Below are positions 25,311 to 40,018 of a stretch of DNA of 64,000 nt, piece by piece. The notes beneath the pieces are model-generated. The model made no database searches and was not told where the DNA came from. It was given only the letters and a program-made list of their open reading frames with translations. The stretch covers positions 96,050,599 through 96,114,598 of the forward strand of contig NW_020954590.1 of the NCBI RefSeq assembly GCF_900497805.2, in the 5' to 3' direction. The stretch comes from Vombatus ursinus (taxonomy: Eukaryota > Chordata > Mammalia > Diprotodontia > Vombatidae). Within the stretch, counting starts at the first letter, position 1; every line of letters starts with the position of its first letter. The translations under genes and the position numbers were made by a program.

Positions 25311-27089
25311 TTCCAGAATACATAAGGTATATAGAACGTGACACAAACTTAAGTATGGCTGGAACAATTTCCATAGCATACATTTTTAGTTCTATCATAG
25401 AAATCAATAAAAAAATTATTTTACTTACAGGAATTCACTTTTTAGTCTACTTTTAAGCTATTCTACAAGGTAAAAATCACCTAAAGATCACCTGAAGATG
25501 ATCATGAAGTTCCTGCATGTATTTTATTTGTATTAGTTAAGACGAAAAGATATCCCTTTAAATGATAAATGAAAACGTTTGATCTTACAACAAAATTCAG
25601 AGATGCAACTTAAGCAAGCTAAGTTGGCACAGTGTGGGTGTGGGAGCGATTGAATATGAAGACATTACATTTATACAAGCATTTTTAAGGAAGCATTGGG
25701 TTGTTGAAATGTGAAAAATAGTAGTATCTTATCACATTTCATAATGCAATGCTTCCTTAATAATGCCTATATTTCAGTCCTAAGTGGCTTAGTAAAGCTA
25801 TTTATGTGTTTTCCCAGGTCTCTTAAAATAGCCCTAAGGATAGCATTTCACCTTAGCAGTCAAGATGCACCATCTAGTGGTAAAAGTGGGCAATTTTGAG
25901 CTTATCCAGAGTTAGTAACCATAACAGTAGATGAGATAAAAACGACCAATTTTTTGCTTTTTGGACATGGTTTGGGAGAATGTATTTAATAAAAAGCAGA
26001 AATTGCTTACAGCAAAAGTTCGAGAGGAAGGAAGGAAGAAAGGAAGAAGGAAGGAAGGGAGGGAAGGAGGGAGAAAGAAGGAATCTTAGCACCCTATCAG
26101 CACAATGATCAACACAGAGTGGGTTTCATTACAGTTTTTTTTTAATCTTGTAAAATAGCCCTCTGAAATGTAATATGCCAGTTATTTTCATTACCTAAAA
26201 TCTTAACTGTCTTTAAGTATTTTAAATATAGTCTGTCTGCCTTAAAACCTGTTTTAATATTTTCAATTTCCATTATTTACTAAATAAAAATAAACTACAA
26301 AGATACTTTATAAATCTCTTCTATGTCTTTAAAAACAATGAGAAAAATCAAACTCTCAAAACAATTTCAATGTGGTATCAAAAATCAAGATAAAATAAAA
26401 TGTCCAAACAAAGCATTATAACATTACACATAATAAATATGCTCATAAAAACAGCATCTTCCCAAAAAAATCCTATTTCAATTCCTCACTGTACCAAGAA
26501 GATGACCTTGTGTTCTCAAATATCCACAGAATATGAGCTCTGAAAGGTTCTACTGAGCTTGAAAGGATTCAAGAACAGTTCTAGAGATAGAGTATGTGTC
26601 TGCAGTATGATAGAGTATGTGTCACAGCAAAACCCTAAAAACATAAAAGTACAAAACAATCTTACCCATCCCTTTCCCCTTCTACTGCAAAAATGACTAA
26701 ATGGCAGAAAAGGGATCAGAGGGTACAATGAATCACCCAAGTCTTAGATTGTCAAAAACAATAATTTTACTGTTGATACTTTGGCATTTTTTCCCCAATG
26801 GTCAATGAATCCCTGCTAGTGGAATGTAGTGACATCCATATTCAGAGTCTCACTACAAATAAAATCAGAAGACCAAAACAAGCAGTAGCTAAAAGTAAGG
26901 AGGGCTCAAAGGTTCTCCCTGAGGAGATGAATAAAGGAGTTATGCCCAAAGACAACAAGATACATCATTTTACCTGACAACTAATCACGGCAGCCTGCAA
27001 AATACACAATAAGCAAAAGCAAACATCATTATAAATATAAATGACAATAGCTAATGCATTATCAAAGCTAAGACCCAAAAATATCTCAA
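25311..27089. other. STAU2 intron, mostly featureless
   Basis: This contains a (GGAA)n-like purine tract at about 26022-26085. No exon or clear repeat is seen. Confidence 0.6.
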
Positions 27090-27477
27090 AAGGATAGAAA
27101 CTGGAGCCAAAGATGAAATTTAATAGGGATAAATCTAGAGTCCTAGGCTTGGGTCCAAAAAAAAAAGCAACTTCACAGGTATAGGATGAGAGAGTTATGA
27201 CTAGAGGTCAGTTAAGCAGAAAAAGATCTAACGTTGTAGTGGACTACAAACTTGGGATGAGTTGACTTGGCAACTGAAAACTGTACATTATTACACAATG
27301 TTATCACTATACGCTGCCCTAATTAGATATATCATGTCAGTTTCGGGGTACCACACATCTTAGGAGGGACATAAGCTGGAAAATACCCAAAAAAGAGTGA
27401 CAAGGCTGGTAAAAGGCCTCAAGATCAGATCATATGAGGATCCACTGAAGAAACTGGGCCAACTTCACACTATCAAT
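27090..27477 (+). mobile_element. CR1/L3-like LINE, left part
   Basis: GATGAAATTTAATAGGGATAA, GTCCTAGGCTTGGGTCCAAA and AAAAGAGTGACAAGGCTGG are the C-terminal coding part of this family. It breaks off where an antisense L2 begins and resumes near 29402. Confidence 0.75.
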
Positions 27478-28990
27478 CAATAAACATTTATTAAGCATCT
27501 ATATGTGCCAGTATTTGTGCTAAGTTCACACTCTAATGGGGGGAGACAACATGTAAACAAATATATACAAAGCAAGCTATATACAAGAAAAATAGGAAAT
27601 AATTAACAGAGGAAAGGCAGCAGAATTAAGAAGGGTTAAGGAAGGCTTACCATAGAAGGTAGGATTCTAGTTGAGACTTAAAAGAAGCCAAGAAGGTCAC
27701 TAGTCAGGGTGGAGAAAGGAGAGTGCTCCAAGAATAAGGGAAAGCCAGAAGAAATGCTTGGAGTGGAAAGATAGTGTCTTGTTCTTGGAACAGCCAGAAA
27801 ATCAGTGTCATTGGATTGAAGAATATGTGTTAGGGAGTAAGGCGTAAAATAACTGAAAGGTAGGAGGGGGCTAGGTTATAAAGCACCTAGCACTTTGAAT
27901 GCTGAACAGAGCATTTTGTATTTGCTCCTAAGGGCAAAAGTTAGCTACTGGAGTTTATTGAGATTAGGGGGGGGGGCCTGGGGTGACGTGATTAGACCTG
28001 CGCTTTAGTAAAATCACTTTAGTGGCTGAGTGGAGGATGGGTTAAAGTGGGGAAACAATTGAGACAAGTAGGCCCATGAGCAGGCCATTGCAAAAATCCA
28101 GGCGTGAGGTGATGAGGGCCCATACTGGAGTGGTGGCAGTGTCAGAGAAGAGAAACGGGCATACTCAAGAGATGTTACAAAAGGTGAAAGCAATAGGCCT
28201 TGTCAAAAGTTTGGATATGGAGAGGGAGAGATAGTGAGGAATTCACGATGGTTCCTAGATTGCAAGCCTGAGGGACTGGGAAGAAGGTGTTGTCCTCTAT
28301 AATAATAGGGAAGGGGTTGGGGGGAGGGAGGAGGTTTAAGGGAAAAGATAATGAGTTCTGTTTTGCACATGCTGAGTTTAAGATGTCTACTGGATATCCA
28401 CTTCAACATGTCTGAAAGGCAGTTGGAGATGAGAGATTAAAGGTCAGCAGAGAGATTTAGATAATATAGGTAGATTTAAAAATCATCAGTACAGAGATGG
28501 TAATTAAATCCATGGAAGCTGACGAAATCACCAAAAAGAAAGAGGGCCTAGGACTGAATCTTGGGGGATACCTACAGTTAGAGGACATGATCTGAAAGAG
28601 AATCCAGAAAAAGAGACAAAAGGAACAGAGAGGCAGGAGAACCAGGACAGCATGGTGTCACAAAGACTTAAAAAGAAGAGTGTTTCAAGGAGAGAGTGAT
28701 CAACAGTGTCAAAGGCTACAGAGAGGTCAAGGAGAATGAGGACTGAGAAAAAGTCATTAGATTTGGCAAATAAGAGATCATCAGTAACTTCGGAGAGAGC
28801 AGTTTCAGTGGAATGATATGGTCAGAGGCCAGATTGTCAGGGGTTATGAAGAGAGTGAGAGGAGAGAAAGTAGAGGCATCTACAATAGACAGTGTTTTCA
28901 AGGAGTTTAACTACAAAAGATAGAAGAGATACAGGATGATAGCAGGGTTGGAACACTATGTTCCCCAGATTCTATCAGCAACCCAGCACT
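27478..28990 (-). mobile_element. L2 LINE (reverse transcriptase to 3' end), antisense
   Basis: On the minus strand the text reads [16 protein letters not shown] (near 28690-28740), [11 protein letters not shown] (near 28550-28580), then the frame 28203-28409 with WISSRHLKLSMCKTELIIF, and the 3' UTR ending ATGCTTAATAAATGTTTATTG at 27478. These are CR1/L2-clade reverse-transcriptase landmarks in correct order. It carries stops and indels. Confidence 0.85.
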
Positions 28991-29398
28991 TTACCTACCA
29001 CCCTGGGGCCTTGAGATTCTGATGAGGATTCATCATTTCTAGTCCAATATGGACCCCTCCACAGTTATTCCCAGGCCATTTTCACTCCATGCCACTTCTC
29101 AGGACATGTCCCCTACACCACTGGGCTTTCCACTTTTTGCTCTGGAAATAGGAATCACATCAACACTACCATTCCTGGTAAGGACAGATCAATCACTCTC
29201 TGACTCCACTCACAACCCCTGCAACTTCCCTGACCAAAACATCCCTCCTTGATATCACTCCCCTAAACATGTTGTCTTCCCCATTAGGAGACAAGCTCCT
29301 TAACAGCAAAGACTGTATTGGTTTTATTTTTTTTTTGTATTACCAGTACTTAGCACAGTGCCAGGGACATATTAAGCACTTAAATGCAGTTTGTGTGT
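28991..29398 (+). mobile_element. L2-like 3' end, sense
   Basis: The text ends GACAAGCTCCTTAACAGCAAA, TATTACCAGTACTTAGCACA and GTGCCAGGGACATATTAAGC, an L2 tail. Confidence 0.6.
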
Positions 29399-29401
29399 TT
29401 A

Positions 29402-29645
29402 TAAATCCAAGTTTTGCCTAGAAAAGACAAGCTTTAAGGGTATGTAAAGAAAAACTTGCTCACAACTAGAGTTGTCCCAAAGCAAAACAGACTGCCCCAA
29501 GAAGAAATGAGATTCCCCTCAGTAGAGGTCTTCAAAGGCTGAATGATCACTTGTCAGATATAATGGAGAAAAACTTTTTTTCACATATGATTAGCCTCTG
29601 AGACTCTGTAATTCCGTGATAACTGCAGCTTTTGTGCTAACACCT
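29402..29645 (+). mobile_element. CR1/L3-like LINE 3' end, right part
   Basis: TTTTGCCTAGAAAAGACAAG, AGAGTTGTCCCAAAGC and TGATCACTTGTCAGATATAA continue the element of 27090-27477. Confidence 0.7.
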
Positions 29646-29972
29646 ATTACAATAAATTGAAGAAGTGTAAAAATTAAAGGAAGAATTTGATGAGCTATTC
29701 AGAACTAAGTCAATATATGCCTTGATAGTCAGCACTTCCATGCAAAACTGGGCCCAAGGGAAGAAAATGAAAAGCATTTTGGAAAATATGGTTCAGGCTG
29801 AAGAAATGGATGAGGCAAAAGTCTTTTAGACCATTCAAAAGTTTAATTAATACTTTCCCTAAGGAAAAGAAACAGAAAGTGATAGATATGCCTAGCACCA
29901 AAAAATAATCTCAAAAATAATTATACCTTAATAGTGAGGGAATTGAGGGAATTAGGACAACAAGTGGTTACT

Positions 29973-30605
29973 TGTGGAAATTTGAGTGAATCACATTGAC
30001 TCCATCTTGTGATTCAATTCTGGAACTAGCTCAGTTCCCTTTCTATTGAATTATTGGTCTAGTCCAATTTCTATCCTGTGAGAAAATTTTATTCAATTGT
30101 TGGAATTGGGAGAAAACTTTGTTGCATTGTTTTAACCTACCCTTGCATGGCTGGAAAGCTGGACCACCTCTACCTGCTGTTTAGATACACTTAACTCAGG
30201 ATCTATACTGACCAGAAATCCAATCAAATTCAAAGATTGATTCAAGGAGTTTTCTCACAATTGTACCTCTCAAGCAACCTTTGTCTGATCTGAAAATTAG
30301 CCTCATACTGATCAGTCGGTTGTTGTTTCCATCTTCCTTTAATTGTTTACAGACAATGGGTAGGGGGAGTGAAATACCTCTTTTTCTAATTTCAGAGACT
30401 TGCACCTGTTTGCTCTCCCCTCCCAACTTAGAAAGTCCCTAATCTTTAGACTAATTAGAAATCAAATTATGTAATGTTGTATTGTTTTCTTTTAATTAAT
30501 TGATTTTATTTGATTAATTGTTTTCAGTGTACAAAAATATGCCCCCCCCCATATTCTGGGTCCAGCCCTAAGCTGAAGAAGGGACCTGGTGCCGATTTTT
30601 TAGGC
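29973..30605 (+). mobile_element. Probable solo LTR of a retrovirus-like element
   Basis: The block begins TGTGGAAATTTG followed by TTGACTCCATCTTGTGATTC, and contains AGACAATGGGTAGGGGGAG. Near the right end there is a C-run and GGGTCCAGCC, then GGACCTGGTGCCGA. These features and the length resemble marsupial LTRs I remember. No internal coding region adjoins it. It is an old fossil; the right boundary is approximate. Confidence 0.5.
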
Positions 30606-30779
30606 AACCGACATGCATTGCTTAATATAGGCCTGCACAACATACGGCCTGCCAAAGAATGATATACACCTGCATCTAGGGAATCCTTGAATAAGAAAAC
30701 AGGAGATATTCACAGACAACCTTCTAAGCAGATCACTTCAGGCACACAATAGACCAAGAGATACATGTGCCTATTTTTT

Positions 30780-31430
30780 TTGATGATTATTATAAAAGTA
30801 GTTGACTTTGTCCTTAAACAAAGTACTTCTCATGTATATTCTAAAAGTCACACCAGATTCCAAGATAAAAATAACTTTTTCAGTGATCCTCTGAACATCG
30901 ATATCAAGTAAGACATAAGATAGGGCAACATACATTTGACGATATTCTCTTCATAGGTTTGCAGATGTTACTGCATTGATTCAAGCATGGGAGACTAGAT
31001 GGCTTTCTCAATGACATAAGTTCATTCAAAAAAAACTGGCCTCACCAGTCACACTGGAAAAGCAAAGTGCATGAAAAACACATGTTGCCCAGATTTCTTT
31101 TCAATTATCCCAACCTAAACAAACCACAAAAGCCAATCTTTTTAACATCAATATTCTTTCAGTGATGCTACATGCCTGTAAATTATGGAATTCTCTGACC
31201 TCAGAATAACGAAGATTGCAGCTGACCCAAAAGGTAATAGAAAGATATATGATAAGCAAAAGCAGGCTATACCATATTACTAGACATGGCCTACATAATT
31301 AGGAGTTAAAAGACATCAAGAACATGTATGACTAGAAAAGGAGGTAATGACAGTGAAAGATAACAATCTGGTTGCTGCTCTGTTATCTGCAAAATATTAA
31401 AAGAAACAAAAGAAATCTTCCACAAAGTTG
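30780..31430 (+). mobile_element. RTE-clade LINE relic, C-terminal part
   Basis: Decayed text reads ASPVTLEKQSA, then MLHACKLWNSLTSE, LQLTQKVIERYMIS and ELKDIKNMYD. This follows the order YGSETW..., ..TQRAMERAML and ..TKVKDI typical of RTE C-termini. Several stops. No 5' part is seen. Confidence 0.6.
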
Positions 31431-32584
31431 GGTACTTTATAGAGAATTTGTAGACACAGGACAAGAATCAATACAATATGCTCATGGTTTGCAATATGGA
31501 ATGAGGAGGGAGCTTCCACACCAGTGAGATTATAGTTCCATCAATGAACCATATATACTGAACCCTCAGGAGCAATATTTGACGTACAATTGGTTCTTTA
31601 TAAGTTATTCTATTACTGAAAAAGGAGATGCGAGTAAAACCCTAAGGAAAATTCTGTTTATACTCTACTATATTTCCTTGCGGATGGATCCATGTTTTTC
31701 ATTTTCGTAACTCAACACCTTGGGTTGTGCTTAATTAATATCTGCTGAAATTACAGTTGAGAAGGCAATTATAATAATCCATATTTGTACACCACTTTGC
31801 AGTTTACAAATTCCTTTTCTTTCAAAAACCCTGTAAGGTAGATTATGCAAATAATATAATAACTTTACAAATGAGTAAACTGACATTTTGAGAACGTAAA
31901 GTAAATAGCTCAGAGTAAGGACCGAAGCAAGGACTCAAACCTATGTCCTCTGACTCTAATTTGAAGGCTGGCTATAATATATATATTTTATAAATATATA
32001 TGTATACATATATATATATAAATACAATAACTATTACAACATACTACTTTTCTAAATTTAAGAAGCAAAGGAAAAGAAATGTCCTGGTGGAAAATTTCAA
32101 GTGATTTCACACAAATGTCTATGATCTTAAGTCGATTCAAGAAATTAGTTGGTATAGTTTTAAAATTTGCTACATTTACAACTCCCACAAAATTATACAA
32201 AGTTCAGAGAGAAATTAGATGTATCTTCTGCATACTTCCACAGCCCCCAAAAAATGCCCCAATAATTGTACAGTTTTCCTACCCTGGAGCCCAAACTGTG
32301 AAGAACATCAGGCAAAGTAAATAGTATAACACTAGGCACAAATTAGTCATAAAATAAATCCTAGTTAAATAAGTGAAAATGTCACATGGAATGACACAGC
32401 AATAAGGACTGTAAATTGAATAAAAAATAACGGTTCTGCAAAACAATGAACTCAACAAAAATTGTGGGGTGGAGGGAAGTAAATCATTTTTCAACTGTAT
32501 TACTTAAAAATTTTCCTTGATAATATATGAGCTTACTATATAAAAATTATATTACCTGAGGTGAATTTGAACACATATAAACAC
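31431..32584. other. STAU2 intron with a MIR and an AT tract
   Basis: 31790-31970 is an antisense MIR (ACTTTACAAATGAGTAAACTG; AAACCTATGTCCTCTGACTC). 31977-32030 is a (TA)n/TATATG tract. The rest is unremarkable. Confidence 0.6.
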
Positions 32585-32589
32585 ATTAA

Positions 32590-32705
32590 GGCAAAAACGC
32601 TTATTGCCCTCTTCCTACGTACAAGGCACTCTGCTAGGTGCTGGGGGATGATACAAAGACAAAAACAAACCATTACTGCCCTTGGGAAGTTTATGTTCAG
32701 ATTAT
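32590..32705 (-). mobile_element. L2 3' end, antisense
   Basis: AGGCACTCTGCTAGGTGCTG and GCCCTTGGGAAGTTTATG are antisense L2 tail sequence, directly left of the outer L1 of the nest. Confidence 0.65.
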
Positions 32706-33339
32706 AGCAACTTAACATGAGGATAATATACTATGATCAGGTGGGATTTATACCAGAAATGCAGGGCTGGTTCAATATGAGCAAAACTATCAGCATAATT
32801 GACAATATCAATAACAAAATTAACAGAATCATATGATTATATCAATAGATGCAGAAAAAGCTTTTGACAAAATACAACATCCATTTCTATTAAAAACACT
32901 AGAGAGTATAAGAATCAATAGAGTTTTCCTTAAAATGATAAGTAGCATCTATCTAAAACAATCAGCAAGAATTATATATAATAGGGATAAACTAGAAGCA
33001 TTTTCATTAAGATCAGGGTGAAACAAGGATGTCTATTATCACCACTGTTATTCAATATCATACTAGAAATGTTAGCTTTAGCAATTAGAGAAGAAAAATA
33101 AACTGAAGGAATTAGAATAGGCAATGAAGAAACAAGACTATCAATCTTTGCAGATGATATGCCAGTATACTTAGAGAATCCTAGAGAATCAACTAAAAAA
33201 CTACTTGAAATAATTAGCAACTTCAGCAAAGTTGCAGAATAGAAAATAAATCCACCTAAATCATCAGCATTTCTATATATGACTAACGAAGCCTAGCAAC
33301 AAGAGATAGAAAGATAAATTTCATTTAAAGTAACTGCAG
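32706..33339 (+). mobile_element. Older L1 LINE, reverse-transcriptase part (outer element of the nest, left half)
   Basis: This 5'-truncated L1 starts inside the reverse transcriptase ([16 protein letters not shown], then [18 protein letters not shown] from 32833) and runs through the FADD region near 33150 to about YFIK before the RPL31 retrocopy breaks it at 33340. It resumes at 40019. It has several stops and shifts, more than the L1 nested within it, consistent with its being older. Confidence 0.9.
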
Positions 33340-33520
33340 CTTTTTTCCCCAATCTGGTCCTTGGCAGGATGACTCTCACAAAGAAAAGTGGAGAGAAAAA
33401 GAAGGAATGTTCTACCATTAATGAAGTGCGGACCAGAGAGTATACCAACAACATTTACAAAAGGATTCATGGAGTAGGCTTCAAAAAGCAAGCTCCTTAG
33501 GTTCTAAAGGAAATCCACAA
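33340..33520 (+). pseudogene. RPL31P: RPL31 processed pseudogene, 5' half
   Basis: An intronless copy of ribosomal protein L31 mRNA. It begins with a C followed by a pyrimidine run (CTTTTTTCCCC), as expected for the 5' terminal oligopyrimidine start of a full-length ribosomal-protein mRNA. The ATG at 33369 opens a frame like [13 protein letters not shown], then [10 protein letters not shown] and [12 protein letters not shown], matching L31. An in-frame TAG follows KKQAP. A younger L1 interrupts it right after 33520, and the rest resumes at 39756. The retrocopy sits inside an older L1: the bases before it (33327-33339, AAAGTAACTGCAG) recur after its poly(A) at 40019-40031. It is a dead retrocopy, not the functional gene. 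Confidence 0.93.
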
Positions 33521-33784
33521 CTTCTGCTTCCAGGAGCCAAGATGGTGGAGTAAAAAGGTAGTTGCTCTCACCCTCCCCTATCAACCTCTGAAAACCCAGA
33601 AAATATCACCCCAGAAAAAAAACATGGAACAGCTGAACCAGAAGAAAGACGGGGTGCAGCAGTGCAATAGCCCAGGTAGCTAGAGAGATTAATGGGAAAG
33701 GCCCATCTTACCCTGGCAGAAGGGGAGCAGTACAAAACAGGAGTTGCCCAGCCAGCTAGTAGAAAGACCCACTTTAGCACACCA

Positions 33785-34365
33785 GGAGGAGATTCTGGTG
33801 CCTCAGCATTCTACAGCAAACGAATTTCCCAATGCCTCAGCAAAAATTAGGGAAGCAGCACTACAAAGGGCCCCAGGCGGATAACCACCTGGCAGCATTC
33901 ATCTGAAAGGAGCTGAAGAAAGCAACCTAGAGGTGCCAAAAAGTTCCAGCCCTGTTGATTCCAGCCCAACACCAGGTAAGCTATCAGAACCCTACAGCCT
34001 CCAACTGCCAACCAGGAGGAGATCTGAAACCCAGATGGTCGAGCAGGCAAATGCCAACACCTGTACCTCCGAGTGCCTCAGTGAGGGTGGGGAAACCGGT
34101 GGAAACCAGTTCAGAAAATCACCAGGTACCTCGGCATTCTACAGTAAAGAAGTCTCCCAGTGCCTCAACAGAAATAAGGGAGGCAGCACTGCAAGGGGTC
34201 CCATGCAGATAAACACCTGGCAGCACTTATCTAAAAGGAGCTAAACAAAGCTAAAGGAAAGGAAAAGCAGACAACCTAGATTTACCTGAAACTCCTAGCC
34301 TTGCTGATTCCAGCCCAACACCAGATAAGCTGCCGGAAACCTACAGCCTCCAACTGCCAACATAA
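33785..34365 (+). repeat. Tandem units in the L1 5' UTR (period about 328 bases)
   Basis: The block starting CCTCAGCATTCTACAG at 33801 recurs as CCTCGGCATTCTACAG at 34129. The similarity extends over about 240 bases, through GCAGCACT, ACCTGGCAGCA, GATTCCAGCCCAACACCAG and CCTACAGCCTCCAACTGCCAA in the same order. Tandem 5' UTR units act as promoter monomers in some L1 families (mouse), but whether they do here is inference. Confidence 0.75.
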
Positions 34366-34491
34366 GAGGCCCCAACACACAAAGTCAGTGACCAACACCT
34401 AGGCTCCCAACACAAGAAGCTTGGGTCAGTGCCCTCTGCTCCCCAGCAGGAGAGCTTAATCTCTTTAAAGGCCAGGGAATAAAGAAACACC

Positions 34492-35483
34492 ATGAGTAAA
34501 AAGAAATGTACGATAGATTCCTATTATGAGAAGAGTGAAGATCAAGACAAATTCTGAAGAGGACAACACTGTCATCAAACCCACTTCTGCAACATCAAAA
34601 GGGAATGTGAACTGGTCTGAAGCCCAAAAATCCTTCTTAGAAGAACTCAAGAAGGATTTTAAAAGTCAAATGAGAGAGGTAGAGGAGTCCTTTAAAAGTA
34701 CAATTGGCCAGTTGGAAAAAAAGTACAATGAAGAAAACAAGTCCCTAAAACACACAATTGGCCAAATGGAAAAAAAAGTACAATGAAGAAAATAAATCCC
34801 TTAAAATAACAATTGACCAATTGGAGAAGAAAGTACATAATCTAACAAAAAAAAATGTTAAAAATTAGAATTGAATGGAAACTAATGAGAGAGCAAGAAT
34901 CAAACAGAAACAAAAAAATGAAAAAATAGATGAAAACATAGCTGACCTAGAAAATCGATCCAAGAGAGACAATTTAAAAATTATAGGCCTACCTGAAAGC
35001 CATGATGAAAAAAAGAGCCTGGACAATATCCTTCAGGAAATCATAAAGGAAAACTGCCCTGAAGTCCTAGAACCTGAAGGTAAAATAACTATAGAAAGAA
35101 TCCATCACTCCCCGCCTGAAAGAGATCCCAAATTGAAAACGTCAAGGAATATAATAGCTAAATTCCAAAATTACCAGATAAAAGAGAAATTACTGCAAGC
35201 AGCCAGAAAGAAACAATTTAAATATCATGGAACCACAGTCAGGATTACACAGGACCTTGCAGCCTCTACATTAAAAGACTGTAGGGCATGGAACATGATA
35301 TTCCGTAAGGCAAAACAGCTTGGAATGCAGCCACGGATTAAGTACCCAGCGAAAATGAGCATGATTTTTCAGGGAAGGAGATGGATATTCAACGAAATAG
35401 GGGACTTCCAAATGTTCCTGATAAAAAGACCAAAGCTCAACAAAAAATTTGATCTTCAAGTACAAGATTCAAGAGAGACATAA
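34492..35483 (+). CDS. L1 ORF1p (RNA-binding chaperone), frameshifted
   Basis: ORF1 begins MSKKKCTIDSYYEKSEDQDK at 34492, shifts frame, and continues as NSEEDNTVIKPTSATSKG, then an alpha-helical heptad region (SFKSTIGQLEKKYNEENKSL), followed by an extra base near 34785 that shifts it again. From 34875 a 202-residue frame is intact: RRM-like domain (LKIIGLPESHDEKKSL; ERIHHSPP; IIAKFQNYQIKEKLLQAAR) and C-terminal domain (YPAKMSMIFQGRRWIFNE; FLIKRPKLNKKFDLQ). ORF1p forms trimers through the coiled coil and coats L1 RNA. A 54-base unit in the coiled coil is repeated 2.5 times. This is not a host gene. Confidence 0.9.
34700..34850 (+). repeat. 54-base tandem repeat in the L1 ORF1 coiled coil
   Basis: ACAATTGGCC occurs at 34700 and 34754, and ACAATTGACC at 34809, each followed by similar bases encoding QLEKK, NEENKSLK. 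The period is 54 then 55, the extra base being in an A-run, which explains the frame change at the end of unit two. Eighteen residues per unit keeps the helical register approximately. Confidence 0.85.
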
Positions 35484-35989
35484 AAAGGTAAATGGGACAG
35501 AAAGATAAAATATGTTGTTAATAAGGGCAAAATGTTTACATCCCTACAGGATGACACTTGCAACTCTTGAGAACTGTATTGTTATTATACCATGTTAAAG
35601 GAGTATACATAAAGGGGGTTGACTTTGATGTAATGATAAAAAAAAATTTTAAGTAAATGGATTAGTCTGAGCTAAGAAAATGTACTGAGAAAGGAGGAGG
35701 CAGACAAGGGTAAATTACATTACAGGAAAAGACACAAAAACCTATTAGAGCAGAGGTAAAGAAGGGAGGGGGATGAGCATTGTTTGAACCTTACTCTCAT
35801 CAGATTTGGCTCAAGAAGGGAATAACATAATCAGTTAGGTATAGAAATCTAACTTGTACTATAGATAGTAGGAGGGGAAAGGGGAAAGAAAAGGGAGGGG
35901 GGAGAGAAGGGAGGGAAAAAGCAATAAGGGTAAAGGGGAAGAAAAGGGAAAGGGATAATAGAAGGGAGGTAGGACCCAAGGAAAAGGAC

Positions 35990-39262
<3,273 letters not shown>

Positions 39263-39633
39263 AATAGGCTGACTTCAGAAAAACCTGGAAAGACTTGTAT
39301 GGTCTGATGCTGAGTGAAGTGAGCAGACCAAGAGAACATTGTACACAATAACAGCCACATTGTGTGATGACTAATATTGATAAACTTAACCTTTCCTGGC
39401 AATACAAGGATCTAAGACATCTCCCAGAAGCTTCGTGATGGAAAATGCTATCCACACCCAAAGAAAGAACTATGGAAGCCAGATCATTTTTTTTTTTCTC
39501 TTCTGTTGAGTTTTGTTTCCTGTTTCTGATGGTTCCTCCTATTGGTTTTAATTTCTACTTACAACATCACTAATGTGAAAATATGTTTAATATGAATGTA
39601 AATGTATAGCCTATATCAGATTGTACGCTGTCT

Positions 39634-39660
39634 TGGGGAGGGTGGTGGGGTGGAAGGGGG
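39634..39660 (+). other. Potential G-quadruplex in an L1 3' UTR
   Basis: Four G-runs of three or more with short loops: GGGGAGGGTGGTGGGG, then TGGAAGGGGG. Weaker versions occur in the other L1 3' UTRs at about 8553, 51909 and 41838. Confidence 0.75.
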
Positions 39661-39755
39661 AGAAAAATTTTAAACTCAACAGCATATGGAAGTGATTATT
39701 GATAAATCAAAATAAATTAATAAAAAATTTTTAAAAAAATAAAGGAAATCCACAA

Positions 39756-40018
39756 ATTTGCCATGAAAGAAATGGGAACTCCAGGTGTACGCATTGACAC
39801 CAGACTCAACAAAGATGTTTAGGCCAAAGGAATAAGGAATGTCCCATACCATATTTGAGTGCATTTGTTCAGGAAATGCAATAAGGATGAAGATTTGCCA
39901 AACAAGCTGTATACATTGGTTACTTATGTGCCTATCACCACTTTCAAAAGCTTACAATGCAGATGAAAACTAAATTGAACTTCGTTTAAATAAAGTCATA
40001 AAATGTCAAAAAAAAAAA
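39756..40018 (+). pseudogene. RPL31P: RPL31 processed pseudogene, 3' half with poly(A)
   Basis: This continues the L31 reading from the other side of the inserted L1: [19 protein letters not shown], then AKGIRNVPY, then [16 protein letters not shown] near the C-terminus. A TAG replaces the Trp codon expected in LNKAVWAKG, so this half is also broken. The 3' UTR carries AATAAAG at about 39989 and ends in a poly(A) run (about 40007-40020). Together with 33340-33520 it gives a full-length mRNA copy including the 5' TOP start, cap-proximal leader and tail: a typical product of L1-mediated retroposition. Confidence 0.93.

Noticed and set aside
25099-25456. Two overlapping plus-strand frames in GC-richer sequence
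   Set aside because: No domain, no splice or start support, and the region looks like an antisense L1 5' UTR.
25875-26092. GGAA-rich tract as a possible regulatory ETS cluster or CRISPR-like array
   Set aside because: It is a plain purine microsatellite with no unique spacers and no promoter context.
34875-35483. 202-residue open frame that could look like a host RNA-binding protein
   Set aside because: It has the L1 ORF1p RRM and C-terminal domain and lies between an L1 5' UTR and ORF2.
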